The notes beneath the pieces were generated by a model. That model was not told the origin of the DNA and made no database searches. It saw only the letters and a list, made by a program, of their open reading frames with translations. From Bacteroidales bacterium (GTDB lineage: Bacteria > Bacteroidota > Bacteroidia > Bacteroidales > Marinilabiliaceae): a stretch of 33,212 nt of DNA. Where the stretch lies: contig JAKSLF010000030.1 of NCBI GenBank assembly GCA_024401355.1, positions 1 to 33,212 on the forward strand, read 5' to 3'. Positions 16,509 through 24,469 of this stretch are shown here, one piece after another. Position numbers and translations under genes: made by a program. Within the stretch, counting starts at the first letter, position 1; every line of letters begins with the position of its first letter.

Positions 16509-17024
16509 ATGGCAAGAATCGAACTTCATAATGGCGTGACTCTCAAGGGCGCACGCCGCATTCTAACCCGTCGTGGCTCCAGTTTCCGTCTGACGCTCCG
16601 ACATGGTCGCCTCTATACTTTCCGCAAGTTCCATTGCCAGCAGCCCAATTCTCCTGCACAGATCCGTTGCCGCAACCTTCTCGTCGAGGCTACTCGTCTC
16701 GCCAAGGCTGATATGGCCCGACCTGGACGACTCGATTTTTGGACTCTCCGAGCCGCTTCTACTGGCTACAAGACTGCCATCGGATGCGCCCGCGCTTTTT
16801 TTATCGCCCAGCTTAAGGCCAATTCTTCTTTGGCTGCCGATTCTGTTCATGATGATGTCCCTGCCCGACGTGTTCCTCTGACTATTTCTTCACATTCACA
16901 TCCTGTATCGGCCGCAAACTCTTCTTCGTCTTCTGATGATGTCGTACATATTTGGCGCTCAGCCGATTGGCTCCGTAGCACCTCTCACGCAAAGAGGAGG
17001 AAGAATAAGACTCCTCGTTACTAG
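16509..17024 (+). CDS. Basic protein of unknown function
   Basis: 171 residues from the ATG at 16509. The first half is strongly basic and beta-like: MARIELHNGVTLKGARRIL, then RRGSSFRLTLRHGRLYTFRK. Next comes QQPNSPAQIRCRNLLVEA, which recalls a small Bacteroidetes family in which a basic beta opening is followed by P-x-T/S-PAQ-x-x-R-x-R; I cannot name it. A helical part (ADMARPGRLDFWTLRAASTGYKTAIGCARAFF, about 70-105) follows, then a serine-rich low-complexity stretch and a basic end. There is no signal peptide or membrane segment. The composition suggests nucleic-acid binding, but no known domain is visible. It is transcribed alone, away from the divergent gene. Confidence 0.6.
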   Translation: MARIELHNGVTLKGARRILTRRGSSFRLTLRHGRLYTFRKFHCQQPNSPAQIRCRNLLVEATRLAKADMARPGRLDFWTLRAASTGYKTAIGCARAFFIAQLKANSSLAADSVHDDVPARRVPLTISSHSHPVSAANSSSSSDDVVHIWRSADWLRSTSHAKRRKNKTPRY

Positions 17025-17033
17025 TTCTTTTTT

Positions 17034-17058
17034 TTGCGTTACGCAAGTGCTATTTTTT
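17034..17058 (+). terminator. Possible weak terminator after the basic-protein gene
   Basis: TTGCG TTA CGCAA at 17034-17046 forms a short perfect hairpin, and a run of Ts follows at 17053-17058 after a five-base gap. The stem is only 5 bp. Confidence 0.35.
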
Positions 17059-17068
17059 GTTTCAAAAC

Positions 17069-17099
17069 TTGAATAACTATAAAAAAGTATCTAAATTTG
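17069..17099 (+). promoter_or_regulatory. Promoter of the CBM lipoprotein gene
   Basis: TAAATTTG at 17092-17099 is an exact -7 element, and TTG at 17069-17071 is a -33 element 20 bases upstream. This is one of the best promoters in the window. The leader to the ATG at 17139 is about 33 bases and very A-rich. Confidence 0.7.
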
Positions 17100-17138
17100 C
17101 AAAAAATACAAAACTAACACAAAACAAAAAATTTAATC

Positions 17139-18464
17139 ATGAAGAAATTCTTTATCTATGGTCGTCAGTTGATGCTCGCTAGCGTCCTCTGCACCAGTTT
17201 GGTCCTTTCTTCTTGCGACGATGACAAGGACGAACCAGCTCCAGCAGTTCCTGTCGTAACTGTTACTCCTGCTACTAATGGTCAGGTGACTGTTACTCCT
17301 GTTGATGCATTTGGCGCAGATGCTACTGTTAATGTTAAAGCTAACGACGGCTATGTTCTTGATAAACTCCTTATTAATGGTAAGGATGTTACTGCTTCAG
17401 TTGTTAATGGCGTGTATACTATTAAAGGTATAGTTGTCGATTCTAAGATTGAGGCTTCTTTCAAGGAGTCTGCTACTCCAGAACCAACTCCGGAACCAGA
17501 GCCAACTCCAGAACCAGAGCCAACTCCAGAACCAACACCTACTCCTGCTGGTGATATCATCAACGATAACGTTGAAGGTGGTCAGAAGATTGGCGGCTGG
17601 GGCAACAGCTCAACAATTGAGGTCGTTGACGACAACGGTGGTAAGGCTTACAAGCTCACTAACCCTTCTGTTGTTAATCCATGGGAGGCTCAGACTGCTT
17701 ATGATATCGACAATGCTTTCGAAGATGGCGTAGAATATACTGTCGAGTTCGATGCTAAGGCTACTGCAGCATACAAGTATACTATCGGTCTCCAGAATGC
17801 TGAGGACAACTACAGAGATTGTGGTAACACTTCTGTAGATCTTACTACTGACTGGCAGCATTTCAAGACAACTATCAAGTGCAAGGGCGATGGAGCTAAG
17901 CGTTTCATCATGAGCTATGGCGACCTCGAGGGTTCTATCTTCCTCGATAATTTCAAGGTTTATACAGGTTCTGAGTCTGCTGTCGATCCACAGCCAACTC
18001 CAGAACCAGAGCCAACTCCTGAGCCAGAACCAGCACCAGCCGGTGATATCATTAGCGACGACGTTGAAGGCGGCAAGAAGATTGGCGGCTGGGGCAACAG
18101 CTCAACTATTGAGGTTGTCGACGACAATGGTGGTAAGGCTTACAAGTTCACTAACCCTTCTGTAGTTAACCCTTGGGAGGCACAGACTGCATACGATGTT
18201 GCTAATGCTTTCGAAGATGGCGTAGAATATGTAATCGAGTTCGATGGTAAGGCTTCTGCAGCTTATACATATACTATCGGTTTCCAGAATGCTGAAGACA
18301 ACTACAGAGGTTGTGGTGAGTTCAAGGTTGATCTCACAACTGATTGGCAGCACTTCAAGGAGACTCTTAAGTGCAACGGCGATGGAGCTAAGCGTTTCAT
18401 CATGAGCTATGGTGACCTCGCAGGTTCTGTATACCTCGATAATATCAGAGTGTACAAGAAATAA
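17139..18464 (+). CDS. Surface lipoprotein with an InlB-type repeat domain and two carbohydrate-binding domains
   Basis: 441 residues. A lipoprotein signal ends LSSC with the lipid-carrying Cys at 26, followed by DDDKDE, an acidic stretch like the surface-export signal of Bacteroidetes lipoproteins. Residues 38-109 resemble an InlB B-repeat-type domain (ANDGYVLDKLLINGKDVT). A PTPEPEP linker (112-136) leads to domain one (138-276), a second linker (281-301) and domain two (302-441). The two domains are near copies and look like CBM4/9/22 jelly rolls (IGGWGNSSTIEV, WQHFK, FLDNFKVY). No catalytic domain exists, so it probably binds polysaccharide on the cell surface. It has its own promoter and terminator, so it acts as a single-gene unit. 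Ligand unknown. Confidence 0.87.
   Translation: MKKFFIYGRQLMLASVLCTSLVLSSCDDDKDEPAPAVPVVTVTPATNGQVTVTPVDAFGADATVNVKANDGYVLDKLLINGKDVTASVVNGVYTIKGIVVDSKIEASFKESATPEPTPEPEPTPEPEPTPEPTPTPAGDIINDNVEGGQKIGGWGNSSTIEVVDDNGGKAYKLTNPSVVNPWEAQTAYDIDNAFEDGVEYTVEFDAKATAAYKYTIGLQNAEDNYRDCGNTSVDLTTDWQHFKTTIKCKGDGAKRFIMSYGDLEGSIFLDNFKVYTGSESAVDPQPTPEPEPTPEPEPAPAGDIISDDVEGGKKIGGWGNSSTIEVVDDNGGKAYKFTNPSVVNPWEAQTAYDVANAFEDGVEYVIEFDGKASAAYTYTIGFQNAEDNYRGCGEFKVDLTTDWQHFKETLKCNGDGAKRFIMSYGDLAGSVYLDNIRVYKK
17550..18461 (+). repeat. Tandem duplication of the CBM-domain coding sequence
   Basis: Copy one is 17550-17966 and copy two 18042-18461, offset by 492 bases. Long blocks agree at DNA level, for example the stretch coding IGGWGNSSTIEV and the stretch coding GDGAKRFIMSYGDL, and linkers between them repeat the units coding for PEPTP. 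Differences are mostly silent or conservative. Confidence 0.88.
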
Positions 18465-18483
18465 TCTTGTTTAGTTCATACGT

Positions 18484-18516
18484 GAGGCTGTTCCCTTTGG
18501 GGGACAGCCTCTTTTT
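18484..18516 (+). terminator. Rho-independent terminator of the CBM lipoprotein gene
   Basis: GAGGCTGTTCCC at 18484-18495 pairs with GGGGACAGCCTC at 18500-18511 (12 bp, one G-T) around a four-base loop, followed by TTTTT at 18512-18516. Confidence 0.92.
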
Positions 18517-18584
18517 GTTTCTTTTCTTCTCTATTATTTCTCTTTTTATCTCCCTAACCACTTTTTTTATTCATATTATACTCG

Positions 18585-18592
18585 TAATTTTG
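18585..18592 (+). promoter_or_regulatory. Promoter -7 element of the LtaS-like gene
   Basis: TAATTTTG is an exact TAnnTTTG match; transcription should start near 18598. T-rich sequence at 18562-18568 lies where a -33 element would be. The leader to the ATG at 18649 is about 50 bases. Confidence 0.55.
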
Positions 18593-18648
18593 CATTCAGA
18601 CTTTCTGGTATTCTATTTTTTGTAGTTTCCAGGCAATAGATGATCTAA

Positions 18649-20490
18649 ATGAAACAAGGTGCAATTAATGTTTGGCTCGCAGTTAGGTATCTCTTCCTGC
18701 ATGCGTTTTTCTGGATAGTGACTTTCGCTCTCCATCGCATCCTCTTTATAGCTATCAATAGCAGCAAGGCTATCGATACTCCTATTGGCCAGCTTTTCAG
18801 TGCTCTCCTTCATGGTATGGTGTTCGACCTTAGCATCGTCGGTTATCTCTCGCTCCTCTATTGCGTCATCATCGCTATTGTCGGACAATGGTATAATCTC
18901 AAGAAGGTTCTTTCTATTTGCAACTATATAACTCTTGCCCTGTCGTCTGTCGTGGTCTTTTTCATGCCTGGCGATGGTATAATGTATAGTTACTGGGGAT
19001 TCCACTACGATGCCACTTGCATCGCCGGCTCCACTTGGGACGCTATCGAGACTTGGGCTATTGTCCTCTATCTTATAGCTAGTTTCGCTCTCATCGCCGG
19101 CAACTATGTTCTCCTCCGCACGCTCACTTCGCGTGTCATCGATGTCGACGCACCACCAGCACCGACTTTCCCTGCTCGCATAACCAATTGTGTCGTTATG
19201 CTCGTTATTGCTGCTGCTATGATTATTCCTATTCGCGGCGGTCTCGATCTCGCACCTCTTAGCAATTCTCGTGCCTATTTCAGCGAATATCAGTTCGCTA
19301 ACCATACTGCCATGAGCCCACTCTGGAATTTTATCTATTCCACTAAACGACTCAAGGAGGCTTCTACTACTTACCATTTTATGGACGACTCCAAGGCTGA
19401 AACTATTTTCCGCGACCTTACTGTCGAAAGCGGAGAATATCCTCACCTCCTTACCACTTCTCGTCCTAATGTTATAGTCATCCTTCTCGAAAGCTTCTCG
19501 GCTCATGCTATCGAATTTCTCGGTGGCGTCAACGCTACTCCTACTATCAAGAGTCTGCTCGGACAAAGTATCGTCTTCGACCATGTTCTTGCCGCCAGCG
19601 ATCGTTCTGGCAAAGGTCTCGTGGCTGCTATGTGCGGCTATCCTGTCCTCCCGACTATTAGCATTATCCAGTATCCTAAAAAGACTCAGACGTTGCCTTT
19701 CATCGCACGCAAACTGAGAGATGAAGGATACGAAAGCCAGACTTTTATCTATGGTGGCGACCTCAATTTTAATAATTTCAATTCACTCGTCAATATCGCT
19801 GGCTTCGATAATGTCATCACCGAAGACGATTTTGATGCTTCAATGCTCGGACCTAAATGGGGCGCTCACGACGAATATGCTTTCGACCGCCTTCTCGAGG
19901 TTGCTAGCAGCCAGAAACAGCCGTTCTTCGATTTCTTCTTCACTCTCTCTAGCCACGAGCCTTTTGTCGTGCCTATGAAGCGTAAGTTCGACAACGACTA
20001 TCTCAATTCCGTATACTATACTGATATGTGTCTCGGCAAGTTCCTCGACGCTGCCAGAAAAAAGTCTTGGTGGAAAAATACTGTCGTGGTTCTCATGGCC
20101 GACCATGGACATAATGGTCCCGACGATGTTCCTATCGAACATGAGTCTCGTTTCAAGATTCCTCTCATTCTTACAGGTGGAGCTGTCGCTAAGGATACTC
20201 TCGTGACTAAGCAGGGCTCGCAGATCGATCTCGCAAAGACTCTTCTCTCGCAGATGGATGTCGACTGCCGCGAGTTTACTTTTAGCAAGAACCTTCTCGA
20301 TCCTGTCGTCAAAGGCTATTCCTTCTTCGATTTCAACGATGGATACGGTTTCGCCGACGACGAGAACTATCAGGTATATGACAATCGTGGACGCACTTGG
20401 CTCAAGAAGTATTCTTCTGCCGCCGAGGCCGATACTCTAACTGCTCGGGCTATTCTCCAAATCATGTCCGACGACAACCAGAAAAGATAA
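18649..20490 (+). CDS. LtaS-like membrane phosphotransferase/sulfatase-fold protein
   Basis: 613 residues. The N-terminal 200 residues carry about five membrane helices (near 12-36, 55-80, 88-107, 135-158, 180-196). The rest is an extracytoplasmic alkaline-phosphatase-superfamily domain: metal-binding E281 in VIVILLESFS, likely nucleophile S320 in SDRSGKGLVAAMCGYP (many relatives have Thr there), SSHEPFVVP, and the metal pair in MADHGHNGP. The family transfers phosphoglycerol, phosphoethanolamine or like groups to envelope glycans or lipids. Gram-negative bacteria have no teichoic acid, so the acceptor here may be lipid A, capsule or a periplasmic glucan; which is unknown. It heads a transcript with the U32 gene 11 bases later. 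Confidence 0.88.
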   Translation: MKQGAINVWLAVRYLFLHAFFWIVTFALHRILFIAINSSKAIDTPIGQLFSALLHGMVFDLSIVGYLSLLYCVIIAIVGQWYNLKKVLSICNYITLALSSVVVFFMPGDGIMYSYWGFHYDATCIAGSTWDAIETWAIVLYLIASFALIAGNYVLLRTLTSRVIDVDAPPAPTFPARITNCVVMLVIAAAMIIPIRGGLDLAPLSNSRAYFSEYQFANHTAMSPLWNFIYSTKRLKEASTTYHFMDDSKAETIFRDLTVESGEYPHLLTTSRPNVIVILLESFSAHAIEFLGGVNATPTIKSLLGQSIVFDHVLAASDRSGKGLVAAMCGYPVLPTISIIQYPKKTQTLPFIARKLRDEGYESQTFIYGGDLNFNNFNSLVNIAGFDNVITEDDFDASMLGPKWGAHDEYAFDRLLEVASSQKQPFFDFFFTLSSHEPFVVPMKRKFDNDYLNSVYYTDMCLGKFLDAARKKSWWKNTVVVLMADHGHNGPDDVPIEHESRFKIPLILTGGAVAKDTLVTKQGSQIDLAKTLLSQMDVDCREFTFSKNLLDPVVKGYSFFDFNDGYGFADDENYQVYDNRGRTWLKKYSSAAEADTLTARAILQIMSDDNQKR

Positions 20491-20501
20491 TTTGTGCATC
20501 T

Positions 20502-21773
20502 ATGATAAATAGAAAGGAAATAGAGATTATGGCGCCTGTTGGCTCTTATGAGTCACTTATGGCTGCTATACAGGCCGGAGCCGATTCCGTCTACCTCGGC
20601 ATCGAACAGCTCAATATGCGCTCCCGTTCGTCCAATAATTTTACTAAGGACGACCTCCGCAAGATTGTGCAGATTGCCAACGAGCATGACGTGAAGACCT
20701 ACCTCACGGTCAATACCGTTATATATAATGACGAACTTCCTCTCATGCGTGAGGTCATCGATGCTGCCAAGGAGAATAATGTCACAGCTATCATCGCTTC
20801 CGATCTGGCCGCTATCACTTACGCTCGTCAGATTGGTGTCGAGGTGCATATCTCTACACAATGCAATCTTACCAACATCGAGGCTGTTCGCTTCTTTAGC
20901 CAGATGGCCGATGTTGTGGTACTCGCCCGCGAGTGCAATATGGATCAGGTTAAGCAGATACATGAAGCAATTGTCAAGGAGAATATTACTGGTCCACGTG
21001 GCGAACTTGTCAAGATCGAGATGTTCGCACATGGAGCTCTCTGCATGGCTGTCAGCGGTAAATGCTATCTCAGCCTCAACACTCTCGGAGCATCTGCCAA
21101 CCGTGGTGCTTGTCTCCAGGTGTGCCGACGCAGTTATCTCGTGACCGATCGCGAAACTGGCAACCAGCTCGAGGTCGATGGCAAATATATAATGTCTCCT
21201 AAAGATCTTAAGACTATCGATTTTATCGACCGCATGGTCGACGCTGGAGTCCGTGTCTTCAAGATTGAGGGTAGGGCACGCTCTGCCGACTATGTCAAGA
21301 ATGTTGTCGAATGCTACAACGAGGCTCTTAATGCTGTTTGCGACGGCTCTTACCAGAATATCGAAAAGGGACATTGGGACGAAAAACTTAGCCGTGTCTT
21401 CAATCGTGGCTTCTGGGACGGTTACTACCTCGGACAGAAAATGGGCGAGTGGAGCGAACAATATGGTAACCTTGCTACTGAAAAGAAAGTATATATAGGT
21501 AAAGTGCAGAATTATTTCGCCAAACTTGGTGTCGGCGAGTTCGTCATGGAAACCGGTTCGCTCTGTCCTGGAGACAAGATTGTAATCATGGGACCAACGA
21601 CCGGAGTCATGGAAATGGAGGCCGATGACATCCGTTTCGAACTCCAGACTACTTCTCAGGTCAACAAGGGAGATGTCTTCTCTATGAAGGTTCCCGATCG
21701 AGTTAGGAAAAATGACAAACTATATAAAATAGTACCTTCTTCTCTCGTTGTTGATGGTCAAGGAGCCAAGTAA
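20502..21773 (+). CDS. U32 peptidase-family protein (TrhP/RlhA-like RNA hydroxylation)
   Basis: 423 residues from the ATG at 20502; an earlier in-frame ATG at 20397 overlaps the LtaS-like gene. The opening IEIMAPVGSYESLMAAIQAGADSVYLG, then HGALCMAVSGKCYLS and RGACLQVCRRSY, are the U32 signature with four cysteines placed as in proteins that hold an iron-sulfur cluster. Enterobacterial relatives hydroxylate tRNA uridine-34 (TrhP) or 23S rRNA (RlhA), using prephenate. Older annotation calls such proteins collagenases; RNA modification is more likely. The C-terminal 80 residues (KKVYIGKVQNYFAKLGVGEF on) form the small beta domain of the family. The choice between tRNA and rRNA cannot be made. 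Confidence 0.85.
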   Translation: MINRKEIEIMAPVGSYESLMAAIQAGADSVYLGIEQLNMRSRSSNNFTKDDLRKIVQIANEHDVKTYLTVNTVIYNDELPLMREVIDAAKENNVTAIIASDLAAITYARQIGVEVHISTQCNLTNIEAVRFFSQMADVVVLARECNMDQVKQIHEAIVKENITGPRGELVKIEMFAHGALCMAVSGKCYLSLNTLGASANRGACLQVCRRSYLVTDRETGNQLEVDGKYIMSPKDLKTIDFIDRMVDAGVRVFKIEGRARSADYVKNVVECYNEALNAVCDGSYQNIEKGHWDEKLSRVFNRGFWDGYYLGQKMGEWSEQYGNLATEKKVYIGKVQNYFAKLGVGEFVMETGSLCPGDKIVIMGPTTGVMEMEADDIRFELQTTSQVNKGDVFSMKVPDRVRKNDKLYKIVPSSLVVDGQGAK

Positions 21774-21830
21774 AGTATAAAAAAAATCAAAAAAACATTC
21801 GAAAACTGCATCAGTTAAATTATTTTGATA

Positions 21831-21838
21831 TAACTTTG
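21831..21838 (+). promoter_or_regulatory. Promoter -7 element of the receiver gene
   Basis: TAACTTTG is an exact TAnnTTTG match 52 bases before the ATG at 21891. The -33 region shows no clear TTTG. Confidence 0.5.
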
Positions 21839-21890
21839 TTGTCAACGCATCAATTAAAATGCAAGTAGCATACAAAATATAGAGAATATT

Positions 21891-22283
21891 ATGGAGATTA
21901 TTAACGAAGAAGCCAAACCTGTTACCGGTAAAAAGTGTATTCTCATAGCAGAAGACACAGAGAGTAACTATATGCTCGTCTCTTACATATTAAAGAACGA
22001 TTATGAACTCGTATGGGCTCATGATGGTGTCGAGGCTCTTGAAATGTATGATGAAAGAAAGCCTGACCTCATTCTGATGGATGTCAGAATGCCTCGTCTT
22101 GGCGGACTTACTGCTACTTCACGCATTAGAGAAAAGGATAAGGAAACACCTATTATTGCTCTTACTGCTTTCGCTTTCGAAAGCGACAAAGCCAAGACTA
22201 TCGAGAGCGGCTGCAACGATTTCGTAGCTAAGCCTATCAATGCTAAGGCTCTGAAGGAAATCGTCAAAAGCTATATAGGATAA
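21891..22283 (+). CDS. Stand-alone response-regulator receiver protein
   Basis: 130 residues, a single REC domain. The acidic pair E21/D22, phosphoacceptor D64 (LILMDVRMP), T92 (IIALTAFAF) and K114 (VAKPI) are all in place, so it should be phosphorylated normally. It has no output domain. The sequence is closest in style to the C-terminal receivers of hybrid histidine kinases (TESNYMLVSYIL). A 12-residue N-terminal extension is not conserved in such domains. No kinase is in the window. It could act as a phosphate shuttle or bind a partner. It has its own promoter and lies 220 bases ahead of the ketosynthase operon, but nothing directly links the two. Confidence 0.9.
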   Translation: MEIINEEAKPVTGKKCILIAEDTESNYMLVSYILKNDYELVWAHDGVEALEMYDERKPDLILMDVRMPRLGGLTATSRIREKDKETPIIALTAFAFESDKAKTIESGCNDFVAKPINAKALKEIVKSYIG

Positions 22284-22406
22284 TACTTTTTGATGTTCTC
22301 TAAAGCATCATTATTGTTGTTGCGAAACAAAATTGGTTTGTGAAATAGTGTGTATTGAAATAAAAAAATTGTAATTGATGCACGTTATTTGCCAAAAAAT
22401 GCCGAA

Positions 22407-22440
22407 ATTGCACTGCTTTCGGAAGAATTTTTTACTTTCG
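22407..22440 (+). promoter_or_regulatory. Probable promoter of the polyene-lipid operon
   Basis: TACTTTCG at 22433-22440 is one base from TAnnTTTG, and ATTG at 22407-22410 is a possible -33 element 22 bases upstream. Transcription would start near 22446, leaving a leader of about 60 A-rich bases. The rest of the gap between the receiver gene and the operon (22284-22406) shows nothing definite. Confidence 0.4.
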
Positions 22441-22505
22441 ACGATGTAATTATAGGATAATTTGTTGATTAATAAAGAAATAAGAAAGAAAGATATATAA
22501 ACCGT

Positions 22506-23726
22506 ATGGAAAGAAGAGTTGTAATAACCGGAATGGGCATCTACTCATGCCTCGGTAAGACACTTGACGAAGTTAAGACTTCTCTTTACACTGGAAAGTC
22601 AGGAATTGTTTTCGATCCTGTTCGTAAGGAGATGGGTTTCCGTTCGGCGTTGACTGCTAAGCTTGACGAACCGAACTTGAAAGGTGTGTTGTCTAGAAAT
22701 CAGAGAGTCTATATGGCTGAAGAGTGTAAGTACGCTTATGCAGCCACTAAGGATGCACTCGATTATGCTAAGCTCGATCTCGACTATCTCGAGAAGCATG
22801 CGGTTGGTCTTCTTTATGGTAATGATAGTAGTGCTGATGCCGTTGTTAAGAGTGTCGACACTATGCGCGAAAAGAAAGATACTACTCTCGTTGGTTCTGG
22901 AGCTATATTCCAGTCAATGAACTCTACCGTAACTATGAACCTCGGCACTCTCTTCAAGCTTCGCGGTATCAATATGACCGTCTCTGCTGCCTGCGCTTCT
23001 GGTTCACATGCTATCGGTCTCGGATCACTCCTCATTAAGTGGGGCCTCCAGGATATCATCGTCTGTGGTGGCGCTCAGGAGGTTAATCCATTCTCTATTG
23101 GCTCTTTCGATGGTATATCAGCCTTCTCTGCTCGCGAAAGCGAACCTACTAAGGCTAGTCGTCCTTTCGACCGCGACCGCGATGGTCTCGTACCTGGTGG
23201 TGGAGCTGCTACTGTTATCATCGAGGAATATGAACATGCTGTTAAGCGTGGTGCTCCTATCCTCGGCGAAATTATGGGTTACGGCTTCTCATCTAATGGT
23301 GACCATATCTCTTCTCCTAATGTCGACGGACCTGCTAATTCACTCAAGATGTGTCTCGAACAGGCTAAGATGAACATTAAGGATATCGGATATATCAATG
23401 CTCACGCTACTTCTACTCACGTGGGTGATACTAACGAGGCTAAGGCTATCTATAACGTATTCGGCGACCAGAAGGTGCCTGTTACTTCTACTAAGGGACA
23501 GACTGGTCACGAAATGTGGATGGCTGGCGCTAGCGAAATCATCTACTCTATGCTCATGATGAAGAATGATTTCATCGCCGCTAACCTCAACTTCGAAAAT
23601 CCAGACGAGGATTCAGCTAAGCTGAACATCCCTGGTGAGAGAATCTCCGCTCATTTCGATACGTTCCTCTCTAACTCATTCGGATTTGGCGGTACTAACT
23701 CTACTTTGATTGTAAAGAATTTGTGA
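22506..23726 (+). CDS. Beta-ketoacyl-ACP synthase of the polyene-lipid operon
   Basis: 406 residues. The Cys-His-His set is complete: C163 (SAACASGSH), H300 (NAHATSTHVGD), K330 and H335 (TSTKGQTGHEMWMAGASE), plus GFGGTN near the C-terminus. It should be a working condensing enzyme, not a chain-length factor. The family is FabB/FabF-like and resembles ketosynthases of aryl polyene and flexirubin pathways more than housekeeping FabF, judged mainly from its neighbours. It extends an acyl-ACP with malonyl-ACP in the cytoplasm. It is the first gene of a seven-gene plus-strand operon; ACP follows after 36 bases. Confidence 0.9.
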   Translation: MERRVVITGMGIYSCLGKTLDEVKTSLYTGKSGIVFDPVRKEMGFRSALTAKLDEPNLKGVLSRNQRVYMAEECKYAYAATKDALDYAKLDLDYLEKHAVGLLYGNDSSADAVVKSVDTMREKKDTTLVGSGAIFQSMNSTVTMNLGTLFKLRGINMTVSAACASGSHAIGLGSLLIKWGLQDIIVCGGAQEVNPFSIGSFDGISAFSARESEPTKASRPFDRDRDGLVPGGGAATVIIEEYEHAVKRGAPILGEIMGYGFSSNGDHISSPNVDGPANSLKMCLEQAKMNIKDIGYINAHATSTHVGDTNEAKAIYNVFGDQKVPVTSTKGQTGHEMWMAGASEIIYSMLMMKNDFIAANLNFENPDEDSAKLNIPGERISAHFDTFLSNSFGFGGTNSTLIVKNL

Positions 23727-23762
23727 TTTAGTTTATAATAATAATTTCAATAAGGATAACAA

Positions 23763-24008
23763 ATGGAAAATCAGGAATTAATTGCCCACATAAACGAAGT
23801 ACTTGCTGACGAGTTCGAAATTGAAGTGAGCGACATCACTCCAGATGCTAATATTAAGGAAACTCTTCAGCTCGATAGCCTCAGCCTTGTAGACATGGTT
23901 GCTTTGATCGAGAACGAGTTCTGTGTTAAGATTCAGAATTCTGAACTCCCTACAATTCAGTCTTTCGCTGATCTTTACGCTTTCATTGGCGCTAGAATGT
24001 CAAAGTAA
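23763..24008 (+). CDS. Acyl carrier protein
   Basis: 81 residues with the classic fold: acidic helix one, LQLDSLSLVDMVALIE at 35-50 with the phosphopantetheine serine S39 in DSL, and a third helix. It is probably dedicated to this pathway, because it lies inside the operon and differs from primary ACP, which usually reads GADSLD. It would carry the growing chain for the ketosynthase upstream and the dehydratases downstream. The next gene starts 14 bases on. Confidence 0.93.
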   Translation: MENQELIAHINEVLADEFEIEVSDITPDANIKETLQLDSLSLVDMVALIENEFCVKIQNSELPTIQSFADLYAFIGARMSK

Positions 24009-24022
24009 TTCGTCTTTATCAA

Positions 24023-24457
24023 ATGGATATCCAGAAGATATACAAAGACGAAGATATAAAAAAGCTACTTAACCAGCGCAATCCTATTCTTATGGTCGAT
24101 TCGCTCTCTGCAGTCGACGACCTTAACGGACTTGCTGGTCTGACCATACACGCAGACAACATGTTCTGCTACAATGGTAAATTTACTGAACCGGGGTTGA
24201 TTGAGCACATCGCTCAATCAGCGTCGGCTTTTGTAAGTTATAGGGCTATCGCCGAAGGCACTGCCGATAACGCCTTGCTTGGCTTTATCGGTGAGGTTAA
24301 GAAGTTCAAACTTTGTGGCGAACTACCATCTGTTAATGACATCCTCTCTACTACGGTTTCTATCCAGTCTTCTGTAATGAATATTACTATGTTTTCTGCT
24401 GAAACTAAGGTAAATGATAGGGTAGTGGCTACATGCCAAATGAAGTTGTCTGTCTAA
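24023..24457 (+). CDS. Hotdog-fold ApeP-like dehydratase
   Basis: 144 residues. The order NQRNPILMVDSL (about 17-28), then NGKFTEPGLIEHIAQSASAFVSY (about 51-73), is that of a FabZ-related hotdog protein. The family loop usually written HFPGxPxxPG is replaced by GKFTEPGL, so the usual catalytic His is missing, while the glutamate helix LIEHIAQ remains. This pattern resembles the ApeP-like group of aryl polyene clusters. It should remove water from 3-hydroxyacyl-ACP, or help the next gene product to do so. Exact role inferred from family and operon. Confidence 0.75.
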   Translation: MDIQKIYKDEDIKKLLNQRNPILMVDSLSAVDDLNGLAGLTIHADNMFCYNGKFTEPGLIEHIAQSASAFVSYRAIAEGTADNALLGFIGEVKKFKLCGELPSVNDILSTTVSIQSSVMNITMFSAETKVNDRVVATCQMKLSV

Positions 24458-24469
24458 TCTGTACCAGCT

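Noticed and set aside
18613-19584. A 323-codon open frame on the minus strand opposite the LtaS-like gene
   Set aside because: It is a shadow of a gene with clear metal and membrane motifs. The product is a low-complexity run of Asp, Glu and Ser, which follows from the pyrimidine-ending codons of the plus-strand gene.
20553-21461. A 302-codon open frame on the minus strand opposite the U32 gene
   Set aside because: Same cause. The plus-strand frame has the U32 cysteines and signature; the antisense product resembles nothing.
22284-22330. A terminator after the receiver gene
   Set aside because: GATG and CATC can pair over about 5 bp with a ten-base loop, but the stem is weak and no T run follows it.
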